This document shows, one piece after another, positions 62,008 to 64,000 of a stretch of 64,000 nucleotides of DNA. This DNA is from Phaeosaccion multiseriatum (Eukaryota; Ochrophyta, other classes). A program made the position numbers and the translations under genes. The first letter of the stretch is position 1, and every line of letters begins with the position of its first letter. Under the pieces are notes generated by a model. That model was given only the letters and a program-made list of their open reading frames with translations, made no database searches and was not told the DNA's origin. The stretch covers positions 124,001 through 188,000 of the forward strand of contig CBCOSG010000001.1 in NCBI GenBank assembly GCA_965112735.1, written 5' to 3'.

Positions 62008-62484
62008 ATGAAAAAAGAATCGATGGAATTAGTTCTTCGTATCCACAAAATATTGCAACAACAAAATTCCTTCGCTTTTTATCAACCTTGGGTAGGGGTA
62101 CAAAGACATTGTTTAGTCGAACTAAAAAATCGGGGCTTAGAGTATTATCGCACTAAGGACGAGTTAGATCTGAAAATTCCTGGACTGAATCTAGTTATCT
62201 ATGGAAAAAAGGAGCAAAGTTTCGAAGTGTTTTTAACCAAACTTCAAAGCCTTTCAACTGCGAAGGGCTTTGTCCTTCTCGGAATTCACCAAAAAGGAAA
62301 TATTTACTCCCCTCATATACTGAAATACCTTCCGGTAGAAAAGAGGATTTTTTTCAAAGACTTACAAAAGCTTAATTTAATAATAGGACGAAATTTTCGG
62401 CTTTTTGAAGTGAAACCTTTTTTTTATTTTTCTCATTCGTGGAGATCTTCAATCAATCTTTTTTTATTGAGTAAAGCTTGTTAG
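62008..62484 (+). CDS. rpl10: Putative ribosomal protein L10
   Basis: 158 residues. The layout fits L10: an N-terminal strand-helix (SFAFYQPWVGVQRHCLVELK), then GLEYYRTKDEL, PGLNLVIYGK, a helix FLTKLQSL, a strand GFVLLGIHQKGNIYS, and HILKYLPVEKRIFFKDLQKL, which mirrors the KxxAxLPsxExLxxxLL region of bacterial L10. L10 anchors the stalk proteins on the LSU. The C-terminal 35 residues are hydrophobic and unexplained. Similarity is by eye and weak; otherwise unassigned. Confidence 0.45.
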   Translation: MKKESMELVLRIHKILQQQNSFAFYQPWVGVQRHCLVELKNRGLEYYRTKDELDLKIPGLNLVIYGKKEQSFEVFLTKLQSLSTAKGFVLLGIHQKGNIYSPHILKYLPVEKRIFFKDLQKLNLIIGRNFRLFEVKPFFYFSHSWRSSINLFLLSKAC

Positions 62485-62498
62485 GCTCACGACTCGAT
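62475..62498 (+). repeat. Fragment of the CAU-tRNA anticodon arm
   Basis: AGCTTGTTAGGCTCACGA matches AGCTTGTTAGGCTCATGA of the trnM family inside the arms with one change. It overlaps the end of the putative rpl10 and suggests that the cassette also landed in the single-copy region, or is chance. Confidence 0.4.
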
Positions 62499-62552
62499 CA
62501 AATAAGCTTTTGCGCCTGAAATTAAAACTTTAACAAATTTTAGCTGTTCAAA

Positions 62553-62855
62553 CTAACCCCGTAGAAGATAAGCTTTTCGAATGCTAATGTGGCCCCGAAC
62601 ACGGTAATAGGCCACGAGAATTCCTAGACCAAGGGCTGATTCCCCTGTGGAAACCGCAATGATAAAAAGAGAGAAAACTTGACCTAGGCTATCATCAAGA
62701 CTGGCGGAGAATAAAATAAAATTAAGATTTACACAAAGTAAAATCATCTCAATACACATAAGAAGAATAAGAATGTTAGTGCGATTCACTAAAATTCCCA
62801 AAAGACCCAAACTAAAGAGTAAAGTACTTAAAACAAATACGGGGGAAATCCACAC
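62553..62855 (-). CDS. nad4L: NADH dehydrogenase subunit 4L
   Basis: NuoK-like membrane subunit of complex I, 100 residues, three helices. Contains [20 protein letters not shown] with the buried Glu and [18 protein letters not shown] with the second Glu. No ATG precedes the first helix, so the GTG at 62855 ([13 protein letters not shown]) is the likely start. Divergent from nad7 across about 50 nt. Confidence 0.94.
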   Translation of the reverse strand: MWISPVFVLSTLLFSLGLLGILVNRTNILILLMCIEMILLCVNLNFILFSASLDDSLGQVFSLFIIAVSTGESALGLGILVAYYRVRGHISIRKAYLLRG

Positions 62856-62907
62856 GTTAACTAATAAAATACAAAAGTCTTATAAAAAACTCGATTTCCA
62901 AAAAAGT

Positions 62908-64000
62908 ATGAATTTAAAAAAAAGTGAGCTAGGACGTAAAGTAATGAACTTTAGCATTAATTTTGGGCCCCAGCACCCGGCTGCCCACGGAGTACTTCGT
63001 TTAGTTTTAGAGCTGAAAGGAGAAAGCCTTCAGCACGCTGATCCTCATATTGGGCTCCTTCACCGAGGCACAGAAAAGCTTATTGAGTATAAAACTTATC
63101 TGCAAGCTTTGCCTTATTTGGATCGTCTGGATTATGTTTCGATGATGTGCCAAGAGCATACCTATTCTTTAGCCGTAGAAAACTTATTTCATACGCAGGT
63201 TCCTTCTAGGGCTCAGTATATCCGAGTTCTATTTGGAGAAATTACCCGTATTCTTAATCATCTTTTGGCCGTAGGCTGTCACGCAATGGATGTAGGGGCA
63301 ATGACCCCTTTTCTTTGGGGATTCGAAGAACGAGAAAAACTTATGGAATTTTATGATCGGGTTTGCGGAGCCCGTATGCATGCAGCTTACGTTCGGCCCG
63401 GAGGCGTAAGCCAAGACCTACCTCAAGGACTTTTAGATGACATCTATGTTTTTGCTCAGCAGTTCAGTCTTCGTATCGATGAGATGGAGGAAATGTTGAC
63501 CACGAACCGGATTTGGAAACAACGTTTAGTGAACGTAGGACGAATCTCCGCTCAAGAAGCGGAAACTTGGGGATACTCGGGAGTTATGCTTCGAGGATGT
63601 GGGGTCGATTGGGATTTACGTAAGACTCAACCTTATGAGGTTTACAATGACTTAAGTTTTGAAGTTCCGCTAGGAAAAACGGTGACTGTTATGACCGGTA
63701 CCTTTTACGTATGGAAGAAATGCGTCAGAGCTTAAGTCTTATTTATCAGTGCTTAAATAGATTGCCTGCTGGACCGGTAAAGACCCAAGATGGAAAAATG
63801 AATCTTCCTAGCCGTGCTGATTTAAAGCATTCTATGGAGGCGGTTATTCACCATTTTAAACTATGTACAGAGGGTTTTGAAGTGCCTTTAGGTCAAACTT
63901 ATACGGCTACTGAAGCCCCTAAAGGCGAATTTGGTGTCTATTTGATTTCAGATGGAAGTAGTAAGCCTTACCGCTGCAAAATCAAGGCACCAGGGTTTGC
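62908..64000 (+). CDS. nad7: NADH dehydrogenase subunit 7, partial, one -1 frameshift
   Basis: The 49-kDa (NuoD) subunit of the complex I quinone module; runs off the window. Signatures: [45 protein letters not shown] and [18 protein letters not shown]. At 63675-63679 the run has five A; six would restore [20 protein letters not shown] and the frame then continues to the window end. As cut, the ORF stops at 63735. The gene has one copy here, so no second arm can arbitrate. ATG at 62908 chosen; another at 62944 ([12 protein letters not shown]) is possible. Confidence 0.9.

Overview
This window is mitochondrial DNA from a gene-rich protist. It carries core complex I, III-independent oxidase and ATP synthase genes (nad1-7, nad4L, nad9, nad11, cox1-3, atp6, atp8, atp9). 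It also has bacterial-style ribosomal protein genes (rps7, 8, 10, 11, 12, 13, 14; rpl5, 6, 14, 16, probably rpl10), bacterial-like SSU and LSU rRNAs, and tRNAs for every amino acid except threonine. TGG is read as Trp and TGA ends rps13, so the standard code fits; several genes appear to start at TTG or GTG. No introns are needed in any gene. The lineage cannot be fixed from the sequence alone. The gene set resembles that of deep protist lineages (stramenopile, cryptist or jakobid-like). From memory and unchecked, the mtDNA of the cryptist relative Palpitomonas bilix (about 30 kb inverted repeats and about 16 kb single copy) is a candidate to compare.

Layout. About 57.7 kb of the 64 kb is one giant inverted repeat. 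The left arm (1 to about 28807) has all its genes on +; the right arm (about 28843 to at least 57747) is its reverse complement with all genes on -. The arms meet head to head across a spacer of only 35 nt, so both arms are transcribed toward the centre and the two rpl6 copies converge there. Order from the outer end inward: cox1 5' end, nad2, a ten-tRNA cluster, nad5, trnW, trnI, atp6, trnL, nad6, rps8, rps10, cox2, trnL, nad1, trnK, nad3, rps14, orf190, atp9, trnN, nad4, orf49, orf176, rpl14, rpl5, trnR, trnY, a 1.8 kb AT-rich spacer, a GC-rich putative ncRNA, rns, orf61, orf280, atp8, trnP, trnC, nad11, rnl, an orf280 paralogue, trnM, rps12, rps7, nad9, trnQ, trnG, trnR, rpl6. From 57618 to 64000 the sequence is single copy within the window: cox1, cox3, rps11, rps13, rpl16, orf162, putative rpl10, nad4L, nad7 (running off the end).

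The arms are not identical. Left copies of nad2, atp6, nad1, rps12, rps7, nad9, trnQ and trnG are damaged, and right copies of nad5 and rps8 are damaged. Almost every gene is intact in at least one arm. Many differences are homopolymer length changes, and the single-copy nad7 carries one too, so base-calling error is a serious explanation. Clustered multi-base differences at 25.9-27.9 kb (left) and 50.8-51.2 kb (right) are harder to explain that way.

Most unusual content: two families of paralogous membrane ORFs I do not recognise (orf190/orf176, and orf280 with its frameshifted partner, each of the latter lying downstream of an rRNA gene); a nad11 that keeps only the iron-sulfur domain and continues into a three-helix membrane tail; and copied gene fragments (nad9 5' end, nad11 leader, an rps8 3' end + trnM + rps10 5' end cassette, trnR remnants) that show recurrent segmental duplication shaping the arms.
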